Of a stretch of DNA of 7,780 nucleotides, positions 7,345 through 7,780 are shown piece after piece. Every line of letters begins with the position of its first letter. Position 1 is the stretch's first letter. Below the pieces are notes generated by a model. That model had not been told where the DNA came from, made no database searches, and saw only the letters and a list, made by a program, of their open reading frames with translations. Made by a program: the position numbers and the translations under genes. The DNA is from Bacteroidota bacterium (lineage in GTDB: Bacteria; Bacteroidota; Bacteroidia; JAADEI01): assembly GCA_015490475.1 (NCBI GenBank), contig WFXT01000018.1:1-7780 (forward strand). Direction: 5' to 3'.

Positions 7345-7423
7345 AATAACAATCTATTTTACACAAAGATAAGTCAAGGGATGTTTTAATTGGTGTTAAC
7401 ATTAACAAGGTAGCAAACTTACA
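7345..7423 (-). other. 79-base intergenic spacer, probable operon leader
   Basis: This is the only spacer longer than 9 bases between genes in the window. It holds the candidate -7 box described separately. It also holds a short inverted repeat, GTTAA-CA-TTAAC at 7395-7406, which is too small and lacks the T-run needed for an intrinsic terminator. No small ORF, RNA gene or riboswitch is evident. It probably separates the methyltransferase transcription unit from the glycan operon, but read-through from the methyltransferase gene cannot be ruled out because no terminator is visible. Confidence 0.5.
7364..7371 (-). promoter_or_regulatory. Candidate Bacteroidota -7 promoter element
   Basis: On the coding strand this reads TATCTTTG, an exact match to the Bacteroidota -7 consensus TAnnTTTG. 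It ends 19 bases before the ATG of the serine palmitoyltransferase-like gene, implying a very short leader. No TTG stands at the usual 17-23 base spacing upstream: the nearest candidate triplets are TTA at about 25 or 15 bases. The promoter is therefore half-supported, and an eight-base match with two free positions can arise by chance in AT-rich DNA. Confidence 0.35.
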
Positions 7424-7780
7424 CTATGCTTTACTCTTTCTCAAAACCACAATATATTCATAGTTCATTGTCGTGTCCGTCTTTCCAGAAACATTAGAAG
7501 GACTATTCTTCCTTGGCATTCTTTTGTTAGGAATTCTTCTAATTATTGTTTCTAAGTGTTCAAAACCATTTTGTTTAAACATTTCCTTGGTTATTTCATC
7601 TGTTGGAATTTCAATCCCTTTAACCCTTCGGTTGCCCACAACATAAGCGACGATGCCTCCTTTCTTGGCAACACGAGAAATATTCATAATAGATTGCCTA
7701 TAATCACGAAAAAAAGAAACGACATCACGAGCTCTCTTTTCGTCAATTTGAACAATTTCATTGATAACATCATCCAATAC
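7424..7780 (-). CDS. DNA amino-methyltransferase, C-terminal fragment (start outside window)
   Basis: The frame is open to the right edge: the last visible codons are GTA then TTG (7780-7775), so the TTG is most likely internal and not a start. About 118 residues are visible, ending at a TAG. They contain the segment after the catalytic SPPY-type motif in a group of N4-cytosine/N6-adenine DNA methyltransferases. GGIVAYVVGNRRVKG is a beta strand plus loop, followed by IPTDEIT, a helix, and the tail IPNKRMPRKNSPSN...TMNYEYIVVLRK, in which a strand ending in YIVVLRK closes the methyltransferase fold. The catalytic motif and the AdoMet-binding FxGxG motif must lie outside the window. It may belong to a restriction-modification system or be an orphan methylase; no endonuclease is visible. 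The 79-base spacer after it suggests it is not part of the glycan operon. Confidence 0.75.
   Translation of the reverse strand, partial: VLDDVINEIVQIDEKRARDVVSFFRDYRQSIMNISRVAKKGGIVAYVVGNRRVKGIEIPTDEITKEMFKQNGFEHLETIIRRIPNKRMPRKNSPSNVSGKTDTTMNYEYIVVLRKSKA

Noticed and set aside
7364..7380. Sigma-70-like promoter TTGACT ... TAAAAT in the leader before the synthase gene
   Set aside because: TTGACT and TAAAAT are only about 10 bases apart, far below the 16-18 base spacing needed, so I kept only the Bacteroidota-type -7 box as a weak candidate.
7395..7406. Inverted repeat GTTAA-CA-TTAAC as a terminator or operator
   Set aside because: The stem is only five or six base pairs with a two-base loop, AT-rich and without a following T-run, so it is not a credible terminator. 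A small palindrome like this is expected by chance in AT-rich DNA.
7775..7777. TTG at 7777 as the true start of the methyltransferase
   Set aside because: The frame continues upstream to the edge, and a 117-residue protein would lack both the AdoMet-binding and catalytic motifs, so a truncated view of a longer gene is more likely.
1..7780. Defence island, mobile element, CRISPR array or wholly new system
   Set aside because: I saw no transposase, integrase, direct-repeat array, tRNA or toxin-antitoxin pair. Apart from the partial methyltransferase, the genes belong to known metabolic or glycan-export families.

Overview
The window looks like part of a chromosome from a Bacteroidota / FCB-group bacterium with AT-rich DNA. 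Four things point there. The alpha-oxoamine synthase at 6088-7344 closely resembles the Bacteroidota-type serine palmitoyltransferase. None of the seven visible starts has a clear GGAGG Shine-Dalgarno. The leader before the first operon gene contains a TAnnTTTG-type -7 box. The surface-glycan genes fit the same group. The genus cannot be told from sequence alone.

Every gene reads on the minus strand, so transcription runs from high to low coordinates. At the right edge (7424-7780) is the C-terminal part of a DNA amino-methyltransferase whose start lies outside the window. After a 79-base spacer comes a tightly packed run of seven genes: a serine palmitoyltransferase-like enzyme (7344-6088), gpmI (6081-4543), an ABC-2 polysaccharide export permease (4546-3767), its ATPase (3770-3024), a 613-residue glycosyltransferase with an unusual N-terminal half (3046-1205), wecB (1208-93), and the first 27 codons of another glycosyltransferase that leaves the window at position 1 (83-1). 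Three junctions are 4-base ATGA stop/start overlaps, one is a 23-base overlap, and the other two gaps are 6 and 9 bases. This is best read as one translationally coupled operon.

WecB would supply UDP-ManNAc. The two glycosyltransferases would build a glycan at the cytoplasmic face of the inner membrane, and the Wzm/Wzt-like ABC transporter would export it. The long-chain-base enzyme points to sphingolipid or sulfonolipid synthesis, so the cluster may serve the cell envelope generally. The glycolytic enzyme gpmI is the odd member. I found no RNA gene, mobile element, CRISPR array or convincing terminator. The families are known; the interest lies in the gene combination and in the two-part glycosyltransferase.
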